Below, one piece after another: positions 1 through 10,857 of a stretch of DNA of 27,562 nucleotides. Source of the DNA: Plantago elongata (Eukaryota > Streptophyta > Magnoliopsida > Lamiales > Plantaginaceae); NCBI GenBank assembly GCA_036897095.1, contig JAYMSP010001941.1:1-27562 (forward strand). The letters are read 5' to 3'. The notes under the pieces were generated by a model that saw only the letters and a list, made by a program, of their open reading frames with translations, was not told where the DNA came from and did not search any database. The translations under genes were made by a program, and so were the position numbers. Numbering within the stretch: position 1 is the stretch's first letter; each line of letters starts with the position of its first letter.

Positions 1-308
1 CTTACCCTCTCTGTCATGTTTGTTCTTTCCATTCCCCAGGTGATGATTGCGAGAACAGGGTAGACGATCGGGTAGAACGACCAGACCTTTTCGCTGCCAT
101 GTTCTGGTCTGTTTAGCGAATAAATGTACTAGCGAATACCCTATCTTTGTACAATTACCAATATTATGTTAATAAATAAATAAGTTTGTATTATATCCTG
201 GGTATGATTTTCCCCTTATCCGGCACTGATCGATCAACCGCACTTCGGGCGATTGGGGACCCCACTGAGGTGGCACTCGATCCGGTACCACCCGGACGGG
301 GCGCTACA
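1..308 (+). other. Exon-like ORF end plus GC-rich block, possible transposon fragment
   Basis: A polypyrimidine tract ending in CCCCAG at 34-39 looks like a splice acceptor. An open frame follows from 40 to a TAG at 114-116, about 25 codons, ending in residues PDLFAAMFWSV. AT-rich DNA with an AATAAA-like stretch follows near 170-182. A GC-rich block with many CGG/CCGG motifs then runs from about 215 to 308, ending GGGGCGCTACA. This contrast in composition and the CA-type end suggest a piece of an LTR element or of a gene model built on one. I do not recognise the protein. The left end of the unit lies outside the window. Confidence 0.25.
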
Positions 309-1227
309 CTATCATTACTAAAGATATAACGAATTAGAGAACTCGTAGAGAACCAATTTTTCTAAGCTACAAAATATTGTACGTATGATATCTACAACAC
401 TCATATCCACGTAAGATTGTAACTCTCTCGTTTACATCAATTACTTTCACAAATATTTAACACACCATTAATTATCCTTGTTTATGATTAGGGAGTACTG
501 CTCTCATGGTATTTTTGGTTCTTTTCTAAGAAAAGTTTCGATGACAGTCGAATTGTATATCGATCTACTTTCTACTATAAAGAAGACCAGGGAGAAAAGT
601 AAGGGTGACCCTTGTAAATTGGCAAGAGTGTTACCATTACAATTACTCAAAAGTCATGAAACTTCTAACATTTTGGATTCTAATTAATAACAACTAGAGC
701 TCAACATTAGCATACATCAATATTCTACAAGAGTTATTTTCAGATTATTCTTCAGCTTAACTTTCTCCCACATAACAGCCTGATTTGTCACTTGCCAGGT
801 TCTTTTTCCTCTCAAAGATACAAGAAAAAGTTAACAAAAACAATAATTGCAACACTATTCGCACCAGAGGAAGAGTTACAATCAGTGTCATCACTCTCCA
901 CTTCATCTACCTCCATCGCGAAACCGGAAGGGGTGTCGTTGTTACTGTTCTCAAACTGATCAAATCGCCTCTCCGTCATTTCCCTACAATTCGTTTATCG
1001 CACAGTAAAAAAAACGTAAAATACAAAAATAAATTAAAAAAGTAAAAACACATAAGAAGAAATTAACATCATCACTAGAATTCCGAACAATTCGATTGCC
1101 CTTTACAGTAATTAAACAAGGATGCATAAGTGTTATTCTAAGATCATGCCAATTGTTTCTGAAACACAAATCATACTATCACAACAGGTAGTGAAAATTC
1201 GTAATTTAATTGAATTAAAATTTTCAG
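309..1227. other. AT-rich stretch without a recognised gene
   Basis: Several short open frames occur here on both strands, but none matches a family I know. One weak candidate is a minus-strand frame from 979 to 812 (55 codons), starting at ATG just after a TTGTAG acceptor-like site. It reads an acidic segment (MEVDEVESDDTD) and ends at TGA; it could be a relic exon. A 16 bp word TATCTACAACACTCAT at 389-404 recurs at 1905-1920. No promoter or RNA gene is evident. Confidence 0.3.
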
Positions 1228-1735
1228 CAAGAAACTTTAAATTTGATCGAAAGATTATGCAGGATTTTGATGGCAATCGTAGTTCACGGGATGAAGAAGA
1301 AAGGTTTTGGTTATGGAACATCATGGTTCAATGTGTTGAAGCAATTCTTGTCTAAATCCCAAGAGGTTCTTTCAACACATGGCTGGAGTTTCATGAGCTA
1401 GCTAATCATGTGACTTTAAATTCTTCTGGAAAACTGAGTCTCTTGAATGTCTTGTGTGATGAGATTCTTAAAACAGAGTAACGAACTTGCAGTTGTTGAA
1501 GTTTTGCATATCCTTTTTTAATAACTCCTTGTTGTAGTATCACCTTCACCTTTCAACCTTATTTTTTCTTTCCCTCCCTTTTTCCGAATTTTTTATTGTG
1601 GTCAGCAAGGTCAGAAATTGTATCAAAGAACAGAGTGACAAGTTTGCTGATTATGTCAAGGAAGCCAAACAGAAGCTTAATTAATTATGTGAAAGATGAG
1701 GTAATAGCATCTGGAATATCCGAATGTGTACCTTG
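1228..1735 (+). pseudogene. Fragment resembling zf-4CXXC_R1 (CDCA7-like) protein gene
   Basis: Three pieces read in order like the middle region of plant zinc-finger proteins of the monoamine-oxidase A repressor R1 / CDCA7 type, as I remember that family. The first reads SWFNVLKQFLSKSQ (frame from 1303, about 1324-1365). The second, in another frame after a TAG near 1400, reads LNSSGKLSLLNVLCDEILKT (about 1417-1476). The third reads KVRNCIKEQSDKFADYVKEA (from about 1608) and then KDEVIAS (about 1695) after a small frameshift. A GTAACG donor at 1478 and a pyrimidine-rich acceptor ending CAG at 1605 join the second and third pieces in phase, so an intron is retained and the copy is not a processed one. 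The frame breaks make a working protein unlikely. The zinc finger itself is not present. Family assignment is from recalled similarity and needs a search. Confidence 0.5.
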
Positions 1736-1778
1736 TAGTAATATATAGTTGCTTCTTATAGTAATATATAGTTGCTTC
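1736..1778. repeat. Two tandem copies of a 20 bp word, period 23
   Basis: TAGTAATATATAGTTGCTTC occurs at 1736-1755 and again at 1759-1778. It is directly downstream of the CDCA7-like fragment and may be a local slippage duplication. Confidence 0.8.
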
Positions 1779-2150
1779 ATATGGACCCAAGGCTATATAT
1801 TTCACTATCAACTATCTATACTTCATGTAGGAGGAGAGTTTGAAGGTTCAATAGGTGAGTGACATAGTTGCAGCAGTTGATGCTAATATTGGTGTATGTA
1901 GGATTATCTACAACACTCATGGCTCACAAATGTAGAATCACACCAACTATAACCAATAATTTTGGAAATTCCCATATGACACATACCAGAATTCATAAGT
2001 ATTCAATGAAGGAAAAAACATCATTTATAATCCAAAATGATAAATCATGGATAAACATTCATTGCACAATCATTTATACAACAATCCAACAAACATTAAC
2101 ATCTATAAATCACATTCATACCAATTTATAGTTGTGTAGTGTATCTGTAC

Positions 2151-2436
2151 CTGGTGCTTGGTAAGATGGCCATGAATAGCGCGGGTCTTAGGACGAAGAT
2201 CAAGAGGCAAGTACTTCTTGTTCTTATACGCCTCTCTGAGAACAAATTTATGCTTATGAGAAATGACGTTGAGAACCTAAGCAATTGAAAGCCTCACGAT
2301 CTTGATCTTCGACAACTTGAAGGCGCACCACAGGTAACCTTGGCGACTCTCAATAGGGCTAGCTCCGCCTTCAGCTCCTTCAGTTGCGCAAGTAAATAGA
2401 GACCTTCGATTTCTACCTCAACTCGTGCACCTTGAT
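2151..2436 (-). pseudogene. RPL35: Pseudogene of 60S ribosomal protein L35 (eL29 family)
   Basis: Read on the minus strand from about 2436 down, the segment matches the core of plant RPL35. Segments in order are IKVHELR, then QLKELKAELALLRVAKVT, then KLSKIKIVRLSIA, then [18 protein letters not shown], then LTKHQ. The intact protein (about 123 aa) sits at the peptide exit tunnel of the large subunit. This copy is dead. A TAG follows IKVHELR, a frameshift precedes LLAQL, and a second shift lies before KLSKIK. A TAG replaces the glutamine after SIA, and one lysine codon is missing in the PKKTRA stretch. The match stops at CACCAG followed by GTACAG, which looks like a retained splice donor. A CTTTGTAG acceptor-like site precedes the match. 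Together these point to an unprocessed duplicate rather than a retrocopy. The C-terminal exon is not found nearby. Confidence 0.9.
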
Positions 2437-2543
2437 GTCGGTTGTCAACTACAAAGCAATGGCGTTAGAATTAATCAGAAAGTTATCAATTAAACGATAT
2501 TTAGCGACAGAGTTTCTCCTATCCATTTCATCTGTTTTGGCTT

Positions 2544-2594
2544 CTAGGGTTTGGTATACAGAGGAAGTGGAGAAGATGACTGGAATTAGGGTTT
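2544..2594 (-). promoter_or_regulatory. Telo-box motifs upstream of the RPL35 pseudogene
   Basis: On the minus strand AAACCCTAA lies at 2594-2586 and AAACCCTAG at 2552-2544, about 110-160 bp upstream of the RPL35-like coding match. Telo-boxes of this form are typical of plant ribosomal-protein gene promoters and leaders. Their position and orientation suggest that the original promoter region was duplicated with the gene. Activity is unknown. Confidence 0.55.
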
Positions 2595-2639
2595 AGTATA
2601 TGTCCTTGACTATAACCGACAGCCCCATCCGGCCATGTC

Positions 2640-3221
2640 CAGCTTCACCGCTTTTTCTGATAATATCGCCAATCACCTCGAATTCTAAGAAGATTTATAT
2701 CAATATGAAGTTTCAATTGAGATCTATAATATAATATGGATTGTTTCAATTATTATTCTGTTAATTTTTGATAATATTTAACTTTCTTTTGGTGGAAAGA
2801 AAATGGAGGAGAGAGAGTTTTCGGAGAAGAAGAAGGAATTGATGAGAAGAAGAAGAAGAAAGAGAAACGATAAAGATCTGAATGGTATAGATTTAGTGTG
2901 AGATCAAATGAGACGGTGTAGATGATGTGCGTGAGAATACGCGCTAGTTGGGTGGGAGTGGGTATTTTCATGCCTGAGATTAAATTTGTACTGAAAAATC
3001 ACTCAATTCAGCGAAAATTGAAATCCAATTAATTTTTTCCACTCACTCTTATTGTGTTATATCATTATTATTATTTTGAATTCTTTTATGGAGTTTCTAT
3101 AGAACTGTTTTTCTTGTTCAATATCTCTTGGAGAGGCATGTTTATTTGAAAGGAAAAGAATGGGGGGAAAAAACAAGTTAAAAGGGAATGATAGGGGCAA
3201 AACATACGATTATTGGCCTTC
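2640..3221. other. Intergenic, purine-rich tract, no gene recognised
   Basis: A purine-rich plus-strand tract (about 2793-2880) with GAAGAAGAAG repeats opens a 32-codon Arg/Lys-rich frame from ATG at 2803. It is low complexity and I do not regard it as a gene. The rest is AT-rich without recognisable features. Confidence 0.4.
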
Positions 3222-3343
3222 ACTCTACCTTTATATTTATTACTTATAGACAATGAAGCACATCTCAATTGGTAAAATATTTAATCGGGAGTTAAAGTTA
3301 CATTTTCTGTTTCAAAAGAAAAAGAAACTCTACCTCTATACTT
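3222..3343 (+). mobile_element. Degraded tRNA-derived SINE-like element, copy 1
   Basis: The segment from about 3251 contains GAAGCACATCTCAATTGGTA followed by an ATCGGGAGTTAAAG segment and TTTCAAAAGAAAAAGAAA. These line up with the box A-like head, box B-like region and A-rich tail of the copies at 14413 and 19611. Flanking imperfect direct repeats (3222-3238 and 3327-3343, 15 of 17 bases equal, beginning ACTCTACCT) look like a target-site duplication. About 12 extra bases precede the head. Its greater divergence suggests this is the oldest of the three copies. Confidence 0.6.
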
Positions 3344-4694
3344 GGACTCCTTTTGAGCAAGAAGTAAGACTGAGGTTTTGGTCATGCAATTATTATTATT
3401 TTTTCTTGAAACTGCTAAAGTTTCATGGGCTTGATTAATCTTAGTACTACATCGCATTGTACTATCAACAGTGCTCCATTGAAAATCTAACAATTGGCAT
3501 AATAAAATAATTGAAAATAAATATATAAATAATTTTAATAATTTACATAATTTTAGAAATACAAACTACATCAAAATTGCAAACTCACTCCCTAAAAATT
3601 AATTTTACATTCTAATATCTCTTTCTTCTTCAATCTGTCAACCACCACAAACACTCCTCTATTTTTTCTTCAAACTTCCAACTACCACCATAGTGTCTGA
3701 AACTCTATCACGGAAAAGAATATTACTTTTTTAAAGGAAGGTCCTCTTCCATGACTAGCCGCCATAGAAGAGAAGGATCAGCCATGGAAGAAGAGCTTCC
3801 ATGACTGCTGCTATGGGCAGGTCCCCGGAGCTCCGGCGAGCTTTGGGCGGAGCTCGATTTAAAATACTTATTTCTTACAAAAACTCAATTCAAACTTCAT
3901 CGGAAATTTCGCTGGAGCTCCGGTTCGGGAAAAAGTTAACTTTGAGGTGGAATGGATAATTTATAAATTTTTGATAAATGCAGAAGTTGTTTGACATTGT
4001 GATTGGGTATATCTTGTTATATTTAAAATACAGTGTCAAGTAATTTAACCTTGTGATATATTTTATATATTGCGACATAGTGCGACATTATTATGCAACA
4101 ATGCGACACCCCATCACATTAATAATTATTTAACGGATAAAATTGAATTAAAATTTAATTAAATAATTAAATTAAATATATTATTAATAATACAATGCGA
4201 CGGTACTATTCGTAATCATTCTCAACTTTCATTAACTAAGTCAAAAGCTACAATGTGGCAATTCTCATCAAAGGAGACCTTACGTAGAGAAGTCTGGTGG
4301 TTTTTTTGTACACACGATCCAAATTGGATATGGATAAGAACGAAATTTTGGATTACAGACTGAAACTTCAATTCACAACTCAATTTAGAGTCGCAATGTC
4401 AGTCTAAGGGTAGTTGCTACTAAAAGACATTCCAGGCCAGTGCTACGGTTCTTTGTATAGATAACAATCGATGCATTTTAAATTTTGCTTATATATAAAA
4501 CGCCCTTGGCAAACAAAAGAAGAAACTGACCATCAGAGTTAACATTAACAAAAACATGCGCTTCATATCAACAATAATGCATCTGATCTAAGTATATATG
4601 TATGTACATGAAGTACTATACCAATGAAGTTTAACTTAAATTGTCTCTCTACATTTCCAAATTTCCACCGGGTCTTTCATCTTGAACATCTGCC
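3344..4694. other. AT-rich intergenic region and MSL10-like 3' flank
   Basis: No coding region is recognised. A GC-richer stretch at 3745-3855 (CCATGG and GGAGCTC words) is of unknown origin. TGCGAC words are clustered at 4071, 4081, 4102 and 4196 within otherwise AT-rich DNA. The last few hundred bases before 4695 should include the 3' UTR of the channel gene, which reads leftward; I could not place a clear polyadenylation signal. Confidence 0.4.
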
Positions 4695-7600
4695 TCAACT
4701 GTTAGTAGTCCAATTTGAAGGAAGCCTACTGGAATTTATTGGTGGCATGTTCCGCACATTCACGTCTAGGGGCAGTAACCGGTACTCAATATCAAGCTCT
4801 CTGAATACCTTGACCATGTGCTCCACTAAAAGTGCTCTCCTCACCCATCGCTCACCCATGTCCTGGAAATTCATTTTATGAGTTAGCCACACGGACCACT
4901 TTAACCTGTTCATGTCCACCACGTCTCTCATCACTATCATTGGGGCGGCACACCAGTGCTCGGTCTTGTTATCAACATAACTGCAAGTGAAACAGTCATT
5001 TTGAACATAAAAATAAAGGAATATTCAAGTACAGTACAAAAGTAAGTCAAGTTTGGAGTTTATAGCTTGTAGCTCTAATGTTGTAGTTTGCCTGATCCCA
5101 TAAACCCACCAAAGCATTTGGAGTGTCAACCTAAATTTTATTCTGAACTTCAAAATGCTAATTAACCAATAAGAAAAGTGCATGAGATCACAATACCTTG
5201 TAATCCTCTCCTTCATTAGAGTAACCTTCTCAACAGGAGTGGAGATGTGGATACAAAAATCAATGGCATCTCCCATGTCAGGGCTACGGTAATAATTGTG
5301 GATTGGCTTTGTAGCTAAGACACTGTTCGGATAATAAATTTTGTGGTTATCGAACTTCAGAAAAACTGTTGTCAGTATATTCATTTCTTCAACCACCATC
5401 TGAAATTGAATGAATTAAAAAAATTTAGTCATGCACACTACTACAAAGAGGGGCCGCTTTTATACATAAATCCTTAAACTGTAATAACTTACCTGAACCC
5501 CTTCGACTTCAACACGGTCACCCACATCAAATGGATGCATCACGAACAAGAAGATGATTGCCTCAAATGTGGTCTTGCATGTATTTCCAAACATAAATAC
5601 GACCAAAAGAAGCTGGGAGCTTAAAAAGATGAAGAAATGTGTTGTGGTAACTTTCAGAATGAGAAGCCAGATAATAATAATGATTATTCCCACCACAGCA
5701 TTGAGCATATGATGTAGTTTGTTGACGGCAGTTTTAGTGTCATTCAGGGACAGAGCAAGAGCTCTGCGTTCTCTAAAAGCATTAACCTGCAGTTGGAGAG
5801 AATTTGAAAGGCTTACTCTTTGAACTCGAGTAGAAAATATGAAATAGATGACATCATATAAATAGTCCGCAAATGAAGCAAAACAATAAAAATGTGTATT
5901 ACTTGAAACTTGAAAGAGTACAATAATTGGAAACATTTTATGCACACTATATTTAGAGAATTTGAAACATTATTTTCAACTTTCAACCCAACTTAAAATT
6001 CGACCTATGAAAAAGAAAATAACTGTGCAAATATATATTGATTAACCAGTCAATTCAAGAATTGCCAAGCACAAGATTGTAACTTCGATTATGAGGGCAA
6101 GAAGTTTTACTTGATTACAATTTAAGTTGTAAAAATGTCTTTGAGCAGCATTGATGTGTAAATTGGGCTAGTATTATTTTATGCGAGTCAAGTGCCAAAA
6201 ATATCAGAGAGAGACTGAAAGTCTATTTTAGTTGAACATGGAGCCAGTATACCTAACTCAACTATCATAATCATAAAAGGAAGTACTTCCAAAATAAGAA
6301 TAAGACACGATAATTTTACTTACCACCCAATTTTTGAGAGCTCGCTTGGTTATTCTCTTTGGTTCATTTCCACATTCAAATAAACGCATGGTCTTTGAAA
6401 CCTCATCTTCTCGCATAAATCGCAGTAAATCTTCTTCGTAAATGTATCTGGTTGAAAAGATATGCAAATATATGAGAGAATTGACATGTCTCACTAACGT
6501 ATAGAAACTCTGGCCAAAACATTTACAAAAACAAATAGTAATAATCAGGCGTATTTTTCATGGAAATAGGAACCTAACATGCCTGTTACACACATGTCTG
6601 CAGAGTACAATACAACAATGCCTTTCTTGAAATGATATAGCACAACACTGAGCATCTATATATCCCATACTTGTCTTAGACAGAATTTGATAGGAAATGT
6701 TCACAGGGAAAAGAATAAAGCATAAGCATCAAATATCTATGATAAATTAGATGAACTGATCATGGATAAGAAATTACCTAGATCCTGGTTTCGCCACATT
6801 TATAAAGATCCTCTTGGCAGCACTTTTTGCCTGATTTTCACTCGTAATCTGCACTGTCGCCTCATCCTCACCCGTTGAACCATGTAATTTCTCATCCAGA
6901 GTTGAGAGCACACCAGTCCTCACAATATTCATCAACCTCTTCATATTCCAAGCAGATATATTCCTTTGATTTAACCTATGCAAATGATCAATAGTGATAT
7001 TATTCTTCTCCTCTTTCTTAGACATGACTCTAGAGAACATAGAACTCTTAGCACCCACAGACACTGTACTCTTCCTAGGCGTCCCAATCATCCTCCCACT
7101 CTTCGGAAATATATTAGCCTTAAGATCAGCTGGAAGAGTCAGCCCCGCATTCTGAAGCTTCTGCACCTCAGCCATTACCCTCTCCTCCTCTTCCTGCTCC
7201 AGCTGAATCTCAACCAACGGAGGCCCCGAAAGCGTCTCAATTAGATACTGATTAAACAACGACTCCTGAATCCGATCAAAAAATGCAGTCACATGAAAAG
7301 ACGACGCCAAAACCTTAACAAGCAAAGTTTTAACCAACCAAATCAACGTTCCCACCAAAAGACAAATCCAAACTCTGGTCACATAAGGCAATATCCTCTT
7401 ATTTGTCACACCAGTCTCGACTCTCTTATCGAACATCAAAAGCCAAGCAATCAAAACCAATGCTAACCACAAGCAACTCTGCACCGAATTCCTCAACCCG
7501 TACACGAAATACAACACTCGTTTCCGCAACAAAAAATTCCTCTCCACGAAAAACACCGCAATCCGAATCCCCCACCCCGACACCAACCTCCCCGAAATCA

Positions 7601-8324
7601 AAACCAACACCATCACCTCCCATTTCCACAACTCCAAATCCAAAACTCTCCTATCCTTCAACAAATTGATCGTCAAACTACACACCAAACCCGCAGCAAT
7701 CAAAATCAAACTCACAAGCTGCATAATCGAAACCACACTAAACTTCATCCTCCTATAATCCTCCGGCAAATCCTCATCCAACAACGAATCATCATCATCA
7801 ACCTCACTCCCCCCTTTCCCCAAAACCTGCGACTTAAGCATCCTACTCTTCGAATTAAACTCCTCCGGCGGATCCATCAACCTCGATTTCGTCTTCGTCC
7901 TCATCAGACTCGACCTCCTCCTAAACGAATTGTTCGAGCTGCACACCACCACCTCCTCCGCCACCTCATTACTCGACACACGAGCGTCTCTCGGAGTCAA
8001 TTTCCCGTAATCGTTAGGGCTCTCAGCAATCGGATACAACGGCGACTCTGTCACGAAATCGAACTCGCTAGAGCTCGCAGCCGCTTGCATTACTGCGTCC
8101 TTGGAGAAATCGTAACTCGAATCCTTCCACATTCTGTTGTTACTCTGGTCGATGCTTATCACGACGTCGTTCGGTGGGGGAGGTGTCGAACTCGAAGGCG
8201 GCGCCACCATAGATGCGGCGGCGTTGGCAGTGTCGAGTGTAGGTAAGAGGATTTGGAGCTCTTCGTCCGGTTGTGAATTCTTTTTGGTTGATTTGAGAGA
8301 TTTGAAGGATTTGAGTGTTTCCAT
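4695..8324 (-). CDS. MSL10: MscS-like mechanosensitive ion channel, MSL10 type
   Basis: Five exons on the minus strand: 8324-6778, 6447-6324, 5786-5493, 5399-5197 and 4980-4695. All introns are GT-AG and all joins stay in frame, giving 817 residues and a TGA stop. Exon 1 encodes a long Ser/Pro/acid-rich cytosolic N-terminus (1-190) with the family motif RTKTKSRL near 142. Four membrane helices follow at about 194-220, 236-260, 270-298 and 311-340. After a cytosolic loop, ISAWNMKRLMNI (455-466) precedes exon 2, which carries YIYEEDLLRFM. Exon 3 holds TM5 (about 585-606), the pore-lining TM6 (about 609-640) and HPFDVGDR. Exons 4-5 encode the cytosolic MscS beta-type domain (EEMNILTTVFLKFDN, YYRSPDMGD, LDIEYRLLPLDVNVRN). 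Arabidopsis MSL10 is a plasma-membrane, tension-gated, anion-preferring channel that also acts in cell-death signalling. This protein is longer than that (734 aa), mainly in the N-terminal region. The start is the first ATG of the long exon-1 frame. MSL9 or another paralogue of the same clade is possible. Confidence 0.93.
5400..5492 (-). other. Short intron 3 of the MSL10-like gene
   Basis: This 93 bp intron has donor GTAAGT after GVQ and acceptor CAG before MVVEEMN. It lies between the pore helix exon and the beta-domain exon, at a phase-0 junction. On the plus strand it contains CACTACTACAAA at 5438, which resembles a CACTA transposon terminus. No partner end is present, so I treat that as chance or a tiny relic. 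Confidence 0.7.
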
Positions 8325-9640
8325 GAAATTGTATAGTATTTGTACAATTAAAGGTGGTGACAGGAGAAGAATATTGTATCTGTATAAAACGAGTGCAACA
8401 TGCTGTATATTAGAAATAATCGAGAAAGATGACGACTCATGTGAGAGTGGAGAAGTATCAGTAATTATTTATTTCCATTTATTAATTTATTTTGAGAATA
8501 TATAACATATGTAACTGTATCTTTAGCTATATTTGGGGGATTCCATTTGAAGTATGTTCTGTAACGTGTGAATTTTTTAAGTGAGTTAAAATAATATACT
8601 TTGTTGTGTTATGTTATTAATTAATACAGCTTTGCGTGTACACTAAGTGCTTTTAAATGGAAAGTTTGTAGTGTATTGCTGTTATTTTCCTCTTTTGTGA
8701 TTTACGTGAGGAGGTCTCTTTCATAGTTTACAGAATTTATATTTTTTAAAGTTTACTTTGATATTTTGTGATTGTGTAAAATAAATAAAGAAGTAAGGAG
8801 AATTAATTTTGAATATTTTTGTAATAACTTTCGAGTTGCTTCCTTCTTAAGTGTTCTAGTATTACGTATTTATTTCTTTGCAAAATATTTTATATACAAT
8901 TAAAGTTCAAGAATAATAAATACACAAGTTATAGGGTATAGTTCATGTTATTTTATTTGATATTGAAGTTTCAACCGTCTTTACGATTAAAGTATCATAA
9001 AAGGTTAATTTTAAAATTTGTATATAGAAATTGTGATGAATTATTTTTATTTCTGTAGATATAATTATTATTTTTCGAATCGGCAAAATTTTATTGATTA
9101 GACAACTCACATGAGTATAAGAAATGTTCCAATACCAAACATCTCAGAACATTAATTACATCACAAAAATTATATCACAACTAGTCCAAACCTTCAACTT
9201 CTATCATAACACTAGAAAAATTGGCACGCAGTACTGGTGTGTGAACTTTTCAGTTTATTTTTTAAATATTTATAAATTAATAATTAACATATTACATGAT
9301 TACATAATTTATAAGATGATTCAACCATATATCGGTACAAAATTTTCAATTGAAATCTCTTTTACCAGGGTAGGAAAATTTATTGTCAGGTTAATGTAGA
9401 AATGACAATTGCATAAAAAATGGCATGGTAAAGTAGTACATTGATTGATTAGATTTAGAAAAATAAATGATGTATTTTTACCATCATTTGCGTTGCTATC
9501 ATCTCTGCCTTCGTTCCAGTCTGTATTTTTAGAGTACGAAATTTGTAGTTGAATCATTTGCTTTGCTATTTCACTCTATGTAATTCAGTGGCTCGGAAAT
9601 GGATTTGAAGCAGATTCTCATTCAATCTCTGGTTTTTTTT
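8325..9640. other. Upstream region of the MSL10-like gene, AT-rich
   Basis: This stretch should hold the promoter and 5' UTR of the channel gene, which reads leftward from 8324. A weak TATA-like TTATATATTC on the minus strand lies near 8503-8494. The remaining DNA is AT-rich with short meaningless open frames. I see no other gene. Confidence 0.4.
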
Positions 9641-9649
9641 TTTAATTTT

Positions 9650-9815
9650 TACAGTCCTGGTCGATCTAGTACCGGACCGTACCGATTTTTTCGGTTCGGT
9701 CCGGTCTTGAATTGAACATTTTTAGGTCCAGGCATCGGGATGAGAAAATAGCTCAAAATCGATCCGGGCCATGCTTAGTTCGGTCCGTGCTTGGCCCGAT
9801 GCTCATCCATCTATC
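9650..9815. repeat. CGGTTCGG/CGGTCCGG-rich block, hAT-like relic
   Basis: In AT-rich surroundings this block carries clustered ACCGGACCG, CGGTTCGGTCCGG, GATCCGGGCC and CTTGGCCCGATGCTCATCC words. Plant hAT non-autonomous elements often have such subterminal CGGTTCGG arrays and ends like GGATGAGCA. I could not define terminal inverted repeats or an 8 bp target duplication, so the class is a guess from composition. Confidence 0.3.
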
Positions 9816-10857
9816 AGTGAGTGAGTAATGTTTTAAAGCCTTTAAGATTTTTCGAACTTGACTTGAAATTTTGAGGCGTTACAATTCAATATATATATTT
9901 TAAATTCGAGATTATTCTCTATGATAAATTTGGGAATGACTATAAACAAGTGAAGGAGAGTGTTACATGTAACATGCACGTCAATAATTTGTAACATTGT
10001 TGTCCACATATATCACCAAAAATGACCAGCACTGCAATGCAATCCTGATTCGAGCAAATGGATCTGATCTCTTGGAATAATGTTCCGAATACCGTGTATA
10101 TTCTTCATTCAGAAAGTGCTTAATAAGGTGCCCCATTCGTAGAAAAATGGAACTAAATTATCAGAAATTAAAGAGAGAGATAAAAATGCATATATTATGC
10201 GTTTCGACTGGAATATTCAAAGGATTTATATTCACTTCTTAATCATGCCAAAAACATCATGAAATGTAAAAGTGCATGTATACTTTTAAATTGTTCACAC
10301 TTTTATTAACGTGGGATAATTACAAAGCACTTTTAAAGTACTTTAAACTAAATTTTGAAAGCTGACTTAATATTCTCTGAAATGCACTCCAAGTTTGATC
10401 TTATTACAACAGAACATAATATATATAGTATCTCTCATTTGTAGGACATGCAACTTGCAGGTGGTGCGAGCTTTTGTTATGTGGCCTGTAATAAGATGGG
10501 TCGTTTTCTCACGAAAAAAGAATAGGGTACTATTTGACTACATTCCTTTCTCCCTTGTGTGGACGCCTTGATCTCCTTGATCATGGATTCAATGGGATAC
10601 CCAAGAAAATTCGTTAGACGGTGGAAATTATTTGAACACGGAAGAAATTTCATTGTCCACCCTGTGCAGTGTGCTCTATTTATTGTTTGTACTTGTTACT
10701 TCAATACTACGATGACGACTTTGAGAGTTCATAATCAATCGAACTCCATATCATCATGAGCACCTGATTAAAAATATTAACTGGGTTAAAACCATAACAA
10801 TTCTCATTAAAACAATGATACTTTAAATAAAAAAGAATAGTCACAACAAAGAAGAAT
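9816..10857. other. No gene recognised
   Basis: Short open frames, for example ATG at 10582, show no family resemblance. The segment just upstream of 10858 has stops in frame with the DUF4283-like ORF, so that ORF is 5'-truncated here. Confidence 0.4.

Noticed and set aside
478..687. 69-codon plus-strand open frame
   Set aside because: No recognisable family, no upstream signals, AT-rich context; likely chance.
2803..2901. 32-codon Arg/Lys-rich frame from GAAGAA repeats
   Set aside because: Low complexity purine tract with no supporting feature.
5438..5449. CACTACTACAAA resembling a CACTA transposon end
   Set aside because: Inside a 93 bp intron with no partner terminus.
7403..7669. Thr/Pro/Ser-rich plus-strand frame
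   Set aside because: Opposite strand of the channel's first exon; a shadow frame.
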